From contig NC_085055.1 in the NCBI RefSeq assembly GCF_963662255.1, positions 1,829,602 through 1,893,601 on the forward strand: 64,000 nucleotides of DNA, read 5' to 3'. How positions within the stretch are numbered: the first letter of the stretch is position 1; every line of letters starts with the position of its first letter. The notes beneath the pieces were generated by a model. That model did not search any database. It was not told the origin of the DNA and saw only the letters and a list, made by a program, of their open reading frames with translations. Positions 46,310-58,102 of this stretch are shown piece by piece. Both the position numbers and the translations under genes were made by a program. Origin of the DNA: Cinclus cinclus. Taxonomy: Eukaryota > Chordata > Aves > Passeriformes > Cinclidae.

Positions 46310-46965
46310 GAAAATCACTGCTTGGTTTAGGCTGGAAAAGCTTTTTAAGACCATCCAGTCCAGCCATTCCCAGCTCTGCCAGGGCCAGCACTGCCCCATG
46401 TCCCCAGCATGCCCAGGCATGGAGACTTCACCCCAGCCAGGGCCGGAAAATCCTTTCCAGGAAGGAATTTTCCCAATATCCAATATAAAATTTCTCTGGT
46501 GCAACTCTGCTCTTGTCCCTATTCCCTGGGATAAGATCCCAAATCCCCCCTGGCTGTCCCCTCCTGTCAGGGAGTTGTGCAGAGCCACAAGGACCCCCCT
46601 GATCCCCCTTTTCTCCAGGATGAGCCCCTTTCCCCACAGGAATTCTCCAAACCCTTTCCCAACTCCCACAGGAATTCCCCAAACCCTTTCCCAGCTTTTC
46701 CAGGAATTCCCCAAACCCTTTCCCAGCTCCCTCAGGAATTCCCCAAACCCTTTCCCAGCTCCCTCAGGAATTCCCCAAACCCTTTCCCACCTTCCCCAGG
46801 AATTCTCCAAACCCTTTCCCAGCTCCCTCAGGAATTCTCCAAACCCTTTCCCAGCTGCTCCAGCCCCTTTCCCAACCCCATTCTGTTCCCTGGACACGCT
46901 CCAGCCCCTCCATGTCCTTGTGAGGATCTCAGAAGAGTCCCAGGGCTGGAGGAGCCTCAGCACAG
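46310..46965 (-). mobile_element. CR1 LINE fragment with the same internal expansion as at 33 kb
   Basis: The reverse CR1 tail (AGACCATCCAGTCCAGCCAT, TTTTCCCAATATCCAATATA) continues into the CR1 body with repeated CCAAACCCTTTCCCAGCTCC units and ends with TCCATGTCCTTGTGAGGATC. It is nearly identical to 32985-33450 over the shared part. Confidence 0.88.
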
Positions 46966-48436
46966 GGGGACAATCACTGCCCTGGAGCTGTGGCATTTCT
47001 GGGACAAGCAGGATGCTGCTGGATTTGGGATAACGGGGTTAAACAGCAGCGGTGCTTTCCTGGGTGCTCCTGGATCCCAAAATTTCCCAGTCGCACCAGT
47101 ATCCACAGGGATCTATTCCAGAGCCGCCTGCAGATGGCAACAGCTCCCCAGCCCCGGCTCATTCCGGCTCCTAGGATGGGGGAAGAGGTAAAATTATATT
47201 ATCACAATAATTGTATTGTATTATTCATAATAATATTATGCCGTCGTCAGAAATCAAAATAATAATCAACAATATCAAATAAAGAAGAAGAAAGCTATAA
47301 GAAGTTAGAAATCATAAGGAGTTGTAAGTTTGGTTTTTTTTGCAACTCGTTGAGTGGCACAGGGAGGGAGAAAAAGCTCAGAGTCCTGAGCTCAGAGTCA
47401 TTGCAGATTATTCATTGTTTGGGTTTTTTTGGTGTTTTGGTTGATCTGTGAGGGTGTGAGGCCATCACCCACCCCCAGCCATTCCGCATCCCCTTCTCCC
47501 CCCGTTCCTGAGCTCAGCATCCCCTGATCCCCCCGAAGCCCCTGAGCTGCAGAGCCACCCCCTCAGCGCACAGCATTTCACCAGCTATCCCCTCCCTGAT
47601 TCCCAGCCCGATTTTCAGGATTCAGATGTCACGGAGGGAAGCAGCAAACCCAGCCTGAGCAGGAACCAGGGGCTGGACACGGCAAATCTGCTCCTGGGGC
47701 TTGGCAGGAGCCACCCACCTCATTTTCCAGCCGGGAATGTTTGTCCTTCTCCAGCCATCCCACCAGTTTGTGCTGCCCCAAATGGAAACACCGGTGGCCG
47801 GCAGGATCCCCAAGGCCTGGGATGGATCCAGGCGGGGCCATTCCAGAGCTTTTCCCTGTTTTCCACGCCACCTCCAAGGCTGACACGGTTGTTTAAGGAG
47901 AGTAAAAATAGCAGGGTCAAACCTCTCCAGCCCCCTCAGCATCCTCCTCATCCCTCCTTGCCTCTGCATCTTTCCCTGAGGATTCTTCCCTGTGGAATAC
48001 ACAGATCTGTGCCTGCCCCATTCCTGGAAAAGCAGATTTTCTCCCCCTCCCCCCCCCTTTTTTTTTAAAACATTTTTTCCCATTTTTTGACAGCCTCCTG
48101 CCTGGGTGATGCCCTGAACAGCCTCAGCTGGGGCTGTTGGATTTTCCCCCAGGAAAATTCTCTGGCTGCAGCCTGTTGCAGAGGTAATCCAGGGAATTCG
48201 GGCTCCTGTGGACAAACTGGGGTGGGAAATGTTTAGTTTGGTAAAAATAAAATAGTTTGGTAAAAATAAAATCACTTCAGAAAGAAGGGGAGAACGAGAG
48301 GGAAATGGGAAAGGCTTTGGCATTCCCTGCCCCCATTCTTCTGACCCTCACAAAAACTGGGATCCCTAAAATTTCTGGGACATTTGGGACAGCAGGGAAG
48401 CAGCCAAGGTGACCTCCAGGAAAACTGGGATTACCT

Positions 48437-48750
48437 GGAATTCCTGTTGGGATATCAGGGAAGGAGCTGGGATGAAGCCAGGGATCACCTGGAATTCCTG
48501 TTGGGATATCAGGGAAGCAGCTGGGATGCAGCCAGGGATCACCTGGAATTCCTGTTGGGATATCAGGGAAGCAGCTGGGATGCAGCCAGGGATCACCTGG
48601 AATTCCTGTTGGGATATCAGGGAAGGAGCTGGGATGAAGCCAGGGATCACCTGGAATTCCTGTTGGGATCTCAGGGAAGGAGCTGGGATGCAGCCAGGGG
48701 TTCACCTGGAATTCCTGTTGGGATATCAGGGAAGCAGCTGGGATGCTCCA
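48437..48750. repeat. 54-bp minisatellite, about 6 copies
   Basis: Units of GGAATTCCTGTTGGGATATC + AGGGAARSAGCTGGGATGMA + GCCAGGGATCACCT begin at 48437, 48491, 48545, 48599, 48653 and 48708. The 18-residue open frame is a by-product of the length. Confidence 0.95.
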
Positions 48751-50134
48751 GGACGATCCCGCCTGGAATGCTGGAGCTGGCAGCGCATCCCGGGCTGTGT
48801 CACACAAATCCTTTCACCTCCCGCTGCTCCGGCGGAGCTCGGGATGCTCCAGGGCAGCCGGGCCGGGATCATCCCGCTGGGAATTGCCGCTCCTGACTCA
48901 CGCGATTCGTGTGGGAGAGCAGCAGGGGTGGGAAAGAATCCTCTGCTATATTTAACCACAAATAATAGGAAGAGGCCGAGCTGCTGGGATGAGTTGTAAA
49001 TAACAGCGGGATGAAATCACGGCAGAAATCCGCGCCTGGATCGGGGCAGCCTCCGGAGAACCGGCGTGACTAACGAGGAAAAATGTTTCTCCCTGGAAAA
49101 CACGAAGAATTCCAAAATGAGGAAGGTTTTGGTTATTGCAGACCGACACGGGGATCTTTCCAAGCGTGACAGGTTGTCCTTTAGGGCCTTTTAGGGAATC
49201 TCAGCGTTTCTGTGCGCTCCCTGGATCCCAGAGGGATTCCACGTGGATGTGTGGGATCGAGGCGTCATCCTGGAATCCCTTTTAGGAGTTAAGATCATTC
49301 TGTTCAAGATAAAACCAGCGAATCATCCCCTATAGGAAGGGATGCTCGTTATTTGTACCTCCAAAAGCCTCAGCCAAAGTCATCGCATGAGTGGGAGCCT
49401 TTCCATGGAGTCAAAGGAATGAAATCCTAATTATGAGGAATTACTGCAAAGCCAATCTTTCTAACACTTCTGTCTAGCAGAAGGAATGAAAGAAAAACAT
49501 TTTAAGTGTCACATGTGAGCTGGAAGCCTGCAAATCCATTGATACCAGTATCATTGCCCTGGTATCTCCACCTTTTATTTATTGGAGAAAAGAAAATTGC
49601 GTTAAATAAATATTTTATACAGAAAGTACAGAAATAAATACAGAACAGACAGCAATGAATAAATTTTATTTATTTATTCGACTGGACTGATTTATTACAG
49701 AAAACACATCTCATTTCTGGAGGACACCCAAACTTGTTAAGAGCCTGGGAAGGAATCAGAGATGTCCAGGAGGGTTTCAGCCTCTCTTTCTCACTTTCCC
49801 TGGGTTTCCAACAGCAAATATTTGCTGGCAGAGGAGATTCCTGAGCTGTGAGGTAATGGCTGGTGGAGTTTTTTACATTTGCAGAGTCATCTCCTCGGGT
49901 TTTGGGCCTTATTGCAGTTACAGATGTGCTTGGGAAAGGGGAGGCGCTGGAGCTCAGCTTTGGGGGTTAATTCCAGAGCAGTCCCTGAGCCCTGCTCCGA
50001 GCTCCCTGCTGATGGATGGGCTTCCTTGGGAGCTTCTCTGGGACTTTTTATGGGAATTTTGTGTGTTTTGTTCCATTAAGAATGATTTAAGGATTATTTT
50101 GGCCTTGGAGGAGGTTCCCACCAGGCTGTGTTTG

Positions 50135-50290
50135 ATATCGTGGAATCCTGGAACACTTTGGGTGGGAAGGGACCTTAAACTCATCCCATTCCACCCTGCC
50201 ATGGGCAGGGACATCTCCCACCAAGCCAGGGTGCTCCAGCCTGGCCTCGGACACTTCCAGGGATGTGGCAGCCACAGATTTTCTGTCCAG
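50135..50290 (-). mobile_element. CR1 LINE 3' fragment, reverse orientation
   Basis: TGGGTGGGAAGGGACCTTAA, CCATGGGCAGGGACATCTCC and CCAGCCTGGCCTCGGACACT. Confidence 0.85.
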
Positions 50291-51112
50291 CCTCCAGTGC
50301 AGCAGTGATTTCCTCCATAATTCCTATAAAATTCCTCAATTATCACAAGGTTTGGATCTGGCAGATATTTAAATACTGAAGCTGAGAGCGCTGAACCTGT
50401 TCCTGCCAACACCCAAAGCTGTGCTTCCCTCCACCAGTCCATGGGATTCTTCCAGCTACCAAAACACGTGAGGCTTTCAGAGTCTTCCCAAAAAAACAAA
50501 CCTCAGCTCATCATGATGTTTTCTCCTGAGTAGTTTTCCCCGTATTTTAAGGGAAAACGCAACAAAGGAAATCCAGATGTGAAGCACCACTGTGCAAAAA
50601 GCATTTTATGGCTCAGGCTCCCGTGGGGAAGGGTTTGGAGCTCCCCAGATGCCAAGGGTCCCAGGGACGGTGACACCATCGGGTGGTCATTCTGCTGTGC
50701 CAGCACTTTGGCACCACCTGAAAGGTCTGGAAGTGGAGCCTTAACGATCCACTGCTCCGAAGGGATCGATGCATTTCTGCAGGGGACATTTGCAGGATCA
50801 ATAGCTGTCCATCCCCTGCAAAACTGGAGAAAAATCAACCTGAAAGCTCCTTCCCAGAAACAGCGCGGTGCCTCCGGATTTTACCTGACTCCAGGGAGTC
50901 TCAAAGTGGGTTTCCTACAGATTTTGGGATGGGCCAGGCAGGATGTGGGCACTGATGATGAGTTTATTCCTGCTCACCGCTCCTGGTCCTGCCCCAGTGC
51001 TCTGCTGTGCTTGTGGGACAGAGAAATTCCTGCTTGGATGGAGCTGGGAACGTCCTGCTCTAGTGGAAACTGTCCCTGCCTGTGGAATTCTTATTCCCGA
51101 GCACAGCTGCAC

Positions 51113-51640
51113 TCCAGGATTGGAATTCTTATTCCAGAGCTGCACTCCAGGATTGGAATTCTTATCCCAGAGCTGCCCTCCAGAATTGGAATTCTTATCC
51201 CAGAGCTGCACTCCAGGATTGGAATTCTTATCCCAGAGCTGCCCTCCAGAATTGGAATTCTTATCCCAGAGCTGCACTCCAGGATTGGAATTCTTATCCC
51301 AGAGCTGCCCTCCAGGATTGGAATTCTTATCCCAGAGCTGCACTCCAAGATTGGAGTTCTTATCCCAGAGCTGCACTCCAGGACTGGAATTCTTATCCCA
51401 GAGCTGCACTCCAGGACTGGAATTCTTATCCCAGAGCTGCACTCCAGGATTGGAATTCTTATCCCAGAGCTGCCCTCCAGGATTGGAGTTCTTATCCCAA
51501 AGCTGCCCTCCAGGATTGGAGTTCTTATCCCAGAGCTGCACTCCAGGATGGAATTCTTATTCCAGAGCTGCACTCCAGGACTGGAATTCTTATTCCAGAG
51601 CTGCACTCCAGGATGGAATTCTTATTCCTTCTTGTGCCCT
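51113..51640. repeat. 33-bp minisatellite, about 16 copies
   Basis: Units of GGATTGGAATTCTTATCCCA + GAGCTGCACTCCA, each with an EcoRI site. Because 33 is a multiple of three, long frames with an 11-residue period (LQDWNSYPRAA) are open on both strands. No gene signals. Confidence 0.95.
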
Positions 51641-53385
51641 GCTCACTGCAGCCACAGTTTTCCTTGTCTGGCAGGACACGGAGCTGCTCCTGAGCCAGTG
51701 CTGCAGGCTGAGTACCAAAGCCCAGCTCACAGCACACAGGGCCAGCCAAAATGTTGGCTTTAACGAGCTATCAACAGGCTTTAATATTTCATGGAGCTCG
51801 CAGGGAGTCCCAGCTGATCAGAAATGATGTTAAAAGGCCGGGCAGGTTTCGCCAGGCGCCTGCTGTTTATTCCCAGTTTCCCTTCTAAACACCACATCAC
51901 TCATTGCCAGGTCTGGGGGGAATGTGGGCCCTGGAGCTGCTGCACAGCATCCCAAATCCTGCTGGCCATGGGCAAGGATCAGCCCCCAAAACAAGGGGTC
52001 CCCAAAGTCACCCCCTGTGTGAGATCAAGCAGCTGGGGCTGCCCCCACTGCTGGCACCTCCTGCCCTCCCCTCCCAGCCCCTGCCCCCTTCTGCAGGGAA
52101 AAATGTCCCCAGAGTGAGGAAACAGATATAAATAGTAGAATAAACATAAATATATGTGTTATATAAATAAATAAATGTGTATGTTATATAAATACAGCAG
52201 ATACATAATAGCAGGATAAACCCCTGAAACTTAAGAGAGCAGTTTCTCCTTGTTTGCCAGAAGCCCAGCACCACCACCTCCAAACTCCGTATCACAGCTG
52301 AGGATTTTCCCCCTCATTTTTATCCCTGAGCACTCCAAAAATGTGTCACAAATACAATTACCCCAAACTGGGGCTGACAGCGGGGAAATGGCTTGTGGCT
52401 ATCAGCACTGAAATCATCACCAGGCGAGTAAACACGACAAAGGGAACAAATTTACCCCACAGGACGCTCGCGTAGGTGGGGCAGCAGCTGCAGATCAGAT
52501 TTGGCAGGGACACCTTGGAGGAAACCCAGCACAAAAGGTCTGGTCAGCTTTTGCCATGCTTGATGTTAGTCAGTTTTTCCATGAGGAGAGCTGCCTCTCC
52601 TCCTCCCGTTGCAGGAGTTTTGTAATTGAGCTGAAGTTAATCAGTAAACCACAGAGACGAGGGGCTGTGCTGGTGGGGTGACACAGGGATCTGGGAAACC
52701 CTTAATGGCAGAATAAAACCCAACACAAATGAAGAAAGAAGCTCTCGCTGTGCCTGCACAGGTACCAGGGCCCAGTCTGTCAGCGCCTGCTCTGACACTG
52801 CTGTTGTCCCCGTTTTTAAGCTGCAAAATCAGTGCTGGGCTCTGCACCTTGAGTTGCTCAGGTATCACTTTTTTGGGTAGTGCTCATCCCTGCACCCTTG
52901 GGTTTACCCTACGTGCTCAGGTGCTGCTCATCCCCACATGTCTATCCCTGTGTTCTTGGCTCCTGCTCATCCCCACACCCTCGGGTACCACTCATCCCTG
53001 CATCCTCAGGTTCCCTCTCTCATCCTCAGGTACCGTTCATCCCCACATCCTTGGCTCCTGCTCTTCCCTGCATCCTCAGGTTCCCTCTCCCACCCTCATC
53101 CCCACATCCCTGGCATCCCGCAGCCCCGGTCTGTGCCGCTGCCCCCGTGTCCTCGCACACAGAGCATCCCTGCCCGGCCCCCGCCCCACCCGGGGCTCTC
53201 GAACTCGGTGCCGGGGCCATCCGTCCTCTGACCCCGAGGCCGAGGCCGCTGCTGGCCGCGTGCCCCGGCCCCATTAGGCTGTGAACGGCCGCCAAATGGC
53301 CCCATCAATATTTCATGCGGATCAAACCGTGCCGGGAGCGGATAAAGCGCGTTGCTGCGGGCGGGCACCGAGGAGCTCACTGGGG

Positions 53386-53832
53386 ATGGCGGGCGGAGGG
53401 GGCCCGGGGCCCCCGGGTGTCGGACCGGGCATCGCTGCCGGTTCGGGGTCGGTGGCGGCTCCCCCGTGGGTACCGCGGGCTCGGTGGCTGGCACGGAGGC
53501 TGGCGGCGCTGCTGGTGCTGCTGGCGCTGGTGGCCGCGGGCTGCGCGCTCCGCCGCCGAGCCTGCCCCGCTGCGCCCCGCCGGCCTCGCCCCGCTGCGCC
53601 CCGCAGGACCCTGCCCGCGACACCGGGCACCGGGGACACCGGGGACACCGGGGACACCGGGGACACCGGGGGCATCGCCACACCGCAGGCACCGGCCGCG
53701 GGCGTGGAGCTGCCGCACCTGCCCAGCTACGAGGAGGTGAAGCACCTGCCCAGCTACGAGGAGGTGAAGCACCTGCCCAGCTACGAGGAGGCGCAGCGCT
53801 GCCCGCCCCAGGAACGCGGGATGCGGGGCTGA
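53386..53832 (+). CDS. C3orf80: C3orf80-like small single-pass membrane protein
   Basis: An intronless 148-residue frame. It has a GC-rich N-terminus, a transmembrane segment LAALLVLLALVAAGCAL (about residues 37-53) followed by Arg-rich RRRACPAAPRRPR, a GDT tripeptide repeat from five 9-bp units (about 53630-53670), and three LPSYEEVKH/LPSYEEAQ motifs near the C-terminus. The TM plus basic C-P motif, the tandem LPSYEE motifs and the position beside IFT80 match mammalian C3orf80, whose function is unknown. LPSYEE resembles a PPxY/LPxY ligand for WW-domain proteins (inference). The Cys-rich ectodomain I expect in the human protein is not visible upstream. The start (GGGGATGGC) may therefore be internal; the frame stays open upstream to 53281. 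Confidence 0.7.
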   Translation: MAGGGGPGPPGVGPGIAAGSGSVAAPPWVPRARWLARRLAALLVLLALVAAGCALRRRACPAAPRRPRPAAPRRTLPATPGTGDTGDTGDTGDTGGIATPQAPAAGVELPHLPSYEEVKHLPSYEEVKHLPSYEEAQRCPPQERGMRG

Positions 53833-53903
53833 GTCCCCGCTGCGCGCCCGCGGGCACCGCACGGATGGACGCGGAGGGATCTGCGGGGTGGGACCGTCCT
53901 CCT

Positions 53904-53960
53904 CATCCTCCTCATCCTCCTCATCCTCCTCATCCTCCTCATCTTCCTCATCTTCATCCT
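53904..53960. repeat. CCTCCTCAT triplet-type repeat in the C3orf80 3' region
   Basis: CTCATC/CTC units in perfect phase about 70 bp after the C3orf80 stop, probably 3'UTR. Confidence 0.9.
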
Positions 53961-54039
53961 CGTCGGGACCCTCGGGAGAGACAGCAGACAGCCCCAGGTG
54001 TCCCAGGAGGGATGCGACGCCACGAAGCAGCAGCGTTCT

Positions 54040-54405
54040 CTGGTGGGACAATGGGGAACCCCGGGAATGCTGCACAGCGCAGGAGGAGTTCCCGGGCACC
54101 CGGCTCTGCTAAGGGATGTGCCAGGCACATTTGGGATTCTCGGGAATGCTCCACAGTACAGGAGGAGTTCCCGGGCACCCGGCTCTGCTAAGGGATGTGC
54201 CAGGGACATTTGGGATTCTCGGGAATGCTCCACAGTACAGGAGGAGTTCCCGGGCACCCGGCTCTGCTAAGGGATGTGCCAGGGACATTTGGGATTCTCG
54301 GGAATGCTCCACACCGCAGTGACCTGCTGGAGAGGATGTGCCAGGGATATTTAGGATTCCCTGGACTGCTCCGCAGCACAGGAGGAGTTCCCGGGCACCC
54401 GGCTC
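54040..54405. repeat. 79-bp tandem repeat, about 4.5 copies
   Basis: GGGATGTGCCAGG anchors lie at 54113, 54192 and 54271, exactly 79 bp apart. Units include GGAGGAGTTCCCGGGCACCC and GGCTCTGCTAAGG. Confidence 0.92.
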
Positions 54406-54802
54406 TGCAAAGGGACCTGCGGGGTTCCTGGGGACCATGGAGGGATGGGACACACAGCCTGGACCCACTGGGACAGCCTGCAGGACACCGGGGCACCTCT
54501 CGGGGACATGGCACAGTCCTGGAAGGAGTTCCACGAGGAAGGGGACTCGGGGACATTCCATGAGGAAGGGGACTCGGGGACATCACCTCCAGTGCAAGGA
54601 CAAGGAGAGACGGCAAGAGCCCACTGCGGCATTCTCAGCTGGAATTCTCACCCGGGACTTTTGGGATTTGCTGTGTGGACAGCACTGGGTGATCCTGACC
54701 CCCACGAGTGCCAGAGGGAGGGAACCTCTATAAAACCTGCAGATAAAATAGCTAAAATATAATTATAGATATCAAATGTATGAATGTATTATATAAATAT
54801 AT

Positions 54803-55090
54803 AAAATATAATAATTATAGCTCAGTTCTAGAGGTGTTGATTGGGTCCACGATTCTCCGGATACGTGTAAGGAATTAAGAACCTGATATGTAAAATAAAC
54901 CCAATTTCAGATCCTGCCTGGCTGCAGAAAAGTGAGGAAAAATCTGAATTAAACCTGAAGAGGTTTTATGTTGTGAGAGGGAAACTGAGACCATTTTTCA
55001 TCCCTGAAAAGGAGGAGCAGCACCAAAATCTTGTTTTTCTTTACCATTTCTTTCTGATTTTGTTTTCTGAGTGTGACAGGTTGCATGAAG
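54803..55090 (+). repeat. 288-bp direct repeat, copy 1
   Basis: Runs from AAAATATAATAATTATAGCT to GACAGGTTGCATGAAG, about 95% identical by eye to 58796-59085 in the same orientation. It contains an AATAAA. Family unknown. Confidence 0.9.
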
Positions 55091-55249
55091 ATAAAACATC
55101 AGCAGCTCCTGTTCTCCTGCTCCGAGGGAAATAAATGTCACAGCTCCTGCCCGCAGCTGGAAACTTTCCAGGGACAAGACAAAACGCCAAGGCAGGGCAG
55201 AGACCTCCCCCAAGTTCCACCGCCCCTGATCGAGCTGGGAGCGCCTCCA

Positions 55250-55545
55250 TCCATCCTGAAATTCATCCTGAATTCTTCCCCAGCATCACCTGAGCCCAGC
55301 CCAGCTCTCCCGACAGGAGTGCCTCAGTTAATTCCAAAATTCATCCCAAATTCTTCCCCCAGCACCACCTGAGCCCAGCCCAGCTCTCCCGACAGGAGTG
55401 CCTCAGTTAATTCCAAAATTCATCCCAAATTCTTCCCCCAGCACCACCTGAGCCCAGCCCAGCTCTCCCGACAGGAGTGCCTCAGATAATTCCAAAATTC
55501 ATCCCAAATTCTTCCCCCAGCACCACCTGAGCCCAGCCCAGCTCC
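55250..55545. repeat. 79-bp tandem repeat, about 3.7 copies
   Basis: CGACAGGAGTGCCTCAG anchors at 55311, 55390 and 55469, with CCAAAATTCATCCCAAATTC and CAGCACCACCTGAGCCCAGC between them. Not similar in sequence to the other 79-bp array. Confidence 0.92.
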
Positions 55546-55599
55546 CCTGACACCAGAACTGCCCGGTGCCCAAAATTTCCATTAAATATTAAATACTTT

Positions 55600-57952
55600 G
55601 GGGGGTTTTTTTAGGTATTTTTTTTTTTATTTCCTAGCTTGACTTTAGCACTCAGAACTGGGGATGTGGTCAGTGCAGGAGCAGCAGCCACGAGCTCTTT
55701 CTGGTTCTGAAGGTTTCTCTAAGGGCAAAGAAAACCTGCAGGTTTATTTAAAATACAGATTGGAACTTTTCAACAGGCCTCCAACCATCACGGTCATTTC
55801 TTTATAGAAAGTAAAATAATTCTGGCAGAGCCTTCAATGAAATCACAGAAATAATTCAATATTTGGGGTTTTTTACAGCTCTGTACAGAATCTTCAAAAA
55901 AAATGTAAAAACCAATATAAAAACCACATCTACAATGTAAAAAAAAGCCCTAAATTGCTTTTCTCCAACTTCCCACCAGCTGCAGGTGATACAAACTTTA
56001 TATTGACATAAAAATCTGTGAAAATTCCAGAATTAGGTTTTAGAAAGCTTCAAGCTTTTCCATCATCCTTTATAATTTTAACTATTCAAACCCCACAGAC
56101 AAATCCAGATCTCGAGGTTTCATTGCCTTAAAAAAACCAGAAAGCAAAAGATAATTTTAATATTTCCTCTCAACTGTTAAAAATAAGATTTTTAAACACT
56201 CACCTGAGCTTTCACCTCACTTGAGGATTTTATTTTATTTTTTTTTTCAACCTCTCTTTGTTATAACCTCGTGGTCAAGGGTAAATGAAGTGAATGAACA
56301 AAACTCCCCCCCTGAAATGGCAAAATTTGGGATATTTTGGATTATTGATCCATCACAGCAGCAGCACCTGAACAACTGAATTTTAATCGTGGTAATTAAT
56401 CTCTGTTTCTTAAATTGGTTTATGATGGTTTTAATCAAGCAGTCAGTAATTAAATAAAAGGGATTTCTTTTTAAAGTCATTTCTTGCTCTGGGCAATAAT
56501 GTAACCAAAATGTACCTGGAACATCTGTAATGCTTCTGCTATTTATTTTTACTTAATACTGAAAAGAACTGAAAACAGCTAAAAATAAAATGCAAAACTT
56601 TGGAAATTCCAAGAAAAACCCCACATGTTTATGATTATTTTTGGTTTTTTTTCTGACAGTATCCTGAAATTCAGATTTCATGCCCAGGTCACAAGTGCAT
56701 TTAGAACCTGGTGAAATCAAGGAATAAAAAATGCTTGCCCAAAATATTTTGCTTTTTTATTTTATTTTTTTTGTTGTTGTTTTTTAATTTAACCCCACGA
56801 TGCTCAGGACTGGATGTGTCTGATAAAAAAAAAAAAAACCTAAATTAAAAACACCTCTCCAAATGTAATTAAAACACCACAAATAATTTTATTTTTTTTT
56901 TTTTAGCACTCAGTGGAGATCCACTTTTATTTGGTTTCATTGAGAGGTTTGTGAACTGTGCAAGAAATGGTCACACAATGATTTTCACATCTGTGTTTGT
57001 ACAGATATTTTAACATTTCTGCTGGTGACGTTTTGGAAGATCCATAACAAATAAAGAACAAACTGGTGATTTATATCAGATTTAATATATTTATAACACA
57101 AAAAAGCAACGCAGCCACTTTTGGGTGTGAAACAGAAGTGCATCTCAAATTAACATCCATATTTTAAAAAAATATTTACAAATCAAAAGCTTCAGGCAGG
57201 GAAAAAAACCATAAAATACGATTTAATTTTAAATATTCTTGTCAATTTTACATGTCAGATGCTACAAATGCTGTTTGTTGCTTCCTACAGCCCTGAAAGC
57301 ACGTTCCAAAATATTTTAAACAACAACAAAAAAAAACCATTTCAGTGCTGATTGTTTTGCTCAGTGACAAACCTGAGTTGTTGAAATTATCTGAAATCAT
57401 CTATTCAAGAACTGGACATCCTAACAAATATTTATTCCCACAACTGGGAGGGAAATATTTGTATTTTAGAGGCTCAAGGTAATTTTTTTTTAAATTATTT
57501 TTTGCATTTTCAGCGCTTCCACTTTGCTAGATTTGTTTTAGGGTAATTTAAACAAGGCTGGAGAGGTCCTTGAATTTCCAAAAATAACCAAATTTCTTCA
57601 CTTGGGGCTTCAGCTGTGATTTCAGCAGAAGCAACCCAGATTAAAGAATATTAATGGCAACGAAAATTTACAACCACCAAGAGAGGAACAGTTAATTCCT
57701 TTTTTTTTTTAAATTTTTTGTTTTTTAATTTCTCATATGTGCATCCATGCCAGACACCAGAACACAAACCCAGCTCAGAATAAAATGAAATAATTCATCC
57801 TGTGTGTCACCCAAAGATCCAAACCCGCAGAAATTCTCTTTTTTTTTTTTTTTTGGCCCACAGAATATTTGCTGATTTATTTATATATTTTTTTTTTTTT
57901 TTACAACAAGCCAGTACCAAATATTGAATTTTGAAGGTGCCCAAAATGTGAA
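55600..57952 (-). other. IFT80: AT-rich region, probable IFT80 3' UTR
   Basis: Low-repeat, A/T-rich sequence with many T runs directly follows the IFT80 stop on the minus strand. Several TTTATT (AATAAA on the minus strand) occur, so the exact 3' end is not determined. No coding frame seen. Confidence 0.45.
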
Positions 57953-58071
57953 TTATTGCTGCACAGTCACACTGCTCCTCACTGCAGCACTGGCTGCTGC
58001 TCTTTCTCTTTCCTTAGCAATTTCCATCTCTATTTTGGCTTTGATTTTATCCCAATCCACTTCCAGCTGTT

Positions 58072-58102
<31 letters not shown>

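Larger units (their letters stand above)
43155..53385. other. Intergenic region between the FIIND gene and C3orf80
   Basis: No gene recognised. It contains AT-rich simple repeats (43480-43750), CR1 fragments, AAAGG, CTT and several 30-60-bp arrays listed separately. The remaining unique stretches (47.2-48.4, 48.75-50.1, 51.7-53.2 kb) show only short unsupported frames. Confidence 0.5.

Noticed and set aside
47622..48323. 233-codon reverse frame
   Set aside because: No homology, no promoter or splice context, low-complexity composition.
50579..51763. 394-codon forward frame
   Set aside because: Most of it is the 33-bp array; the rest is unsupported.
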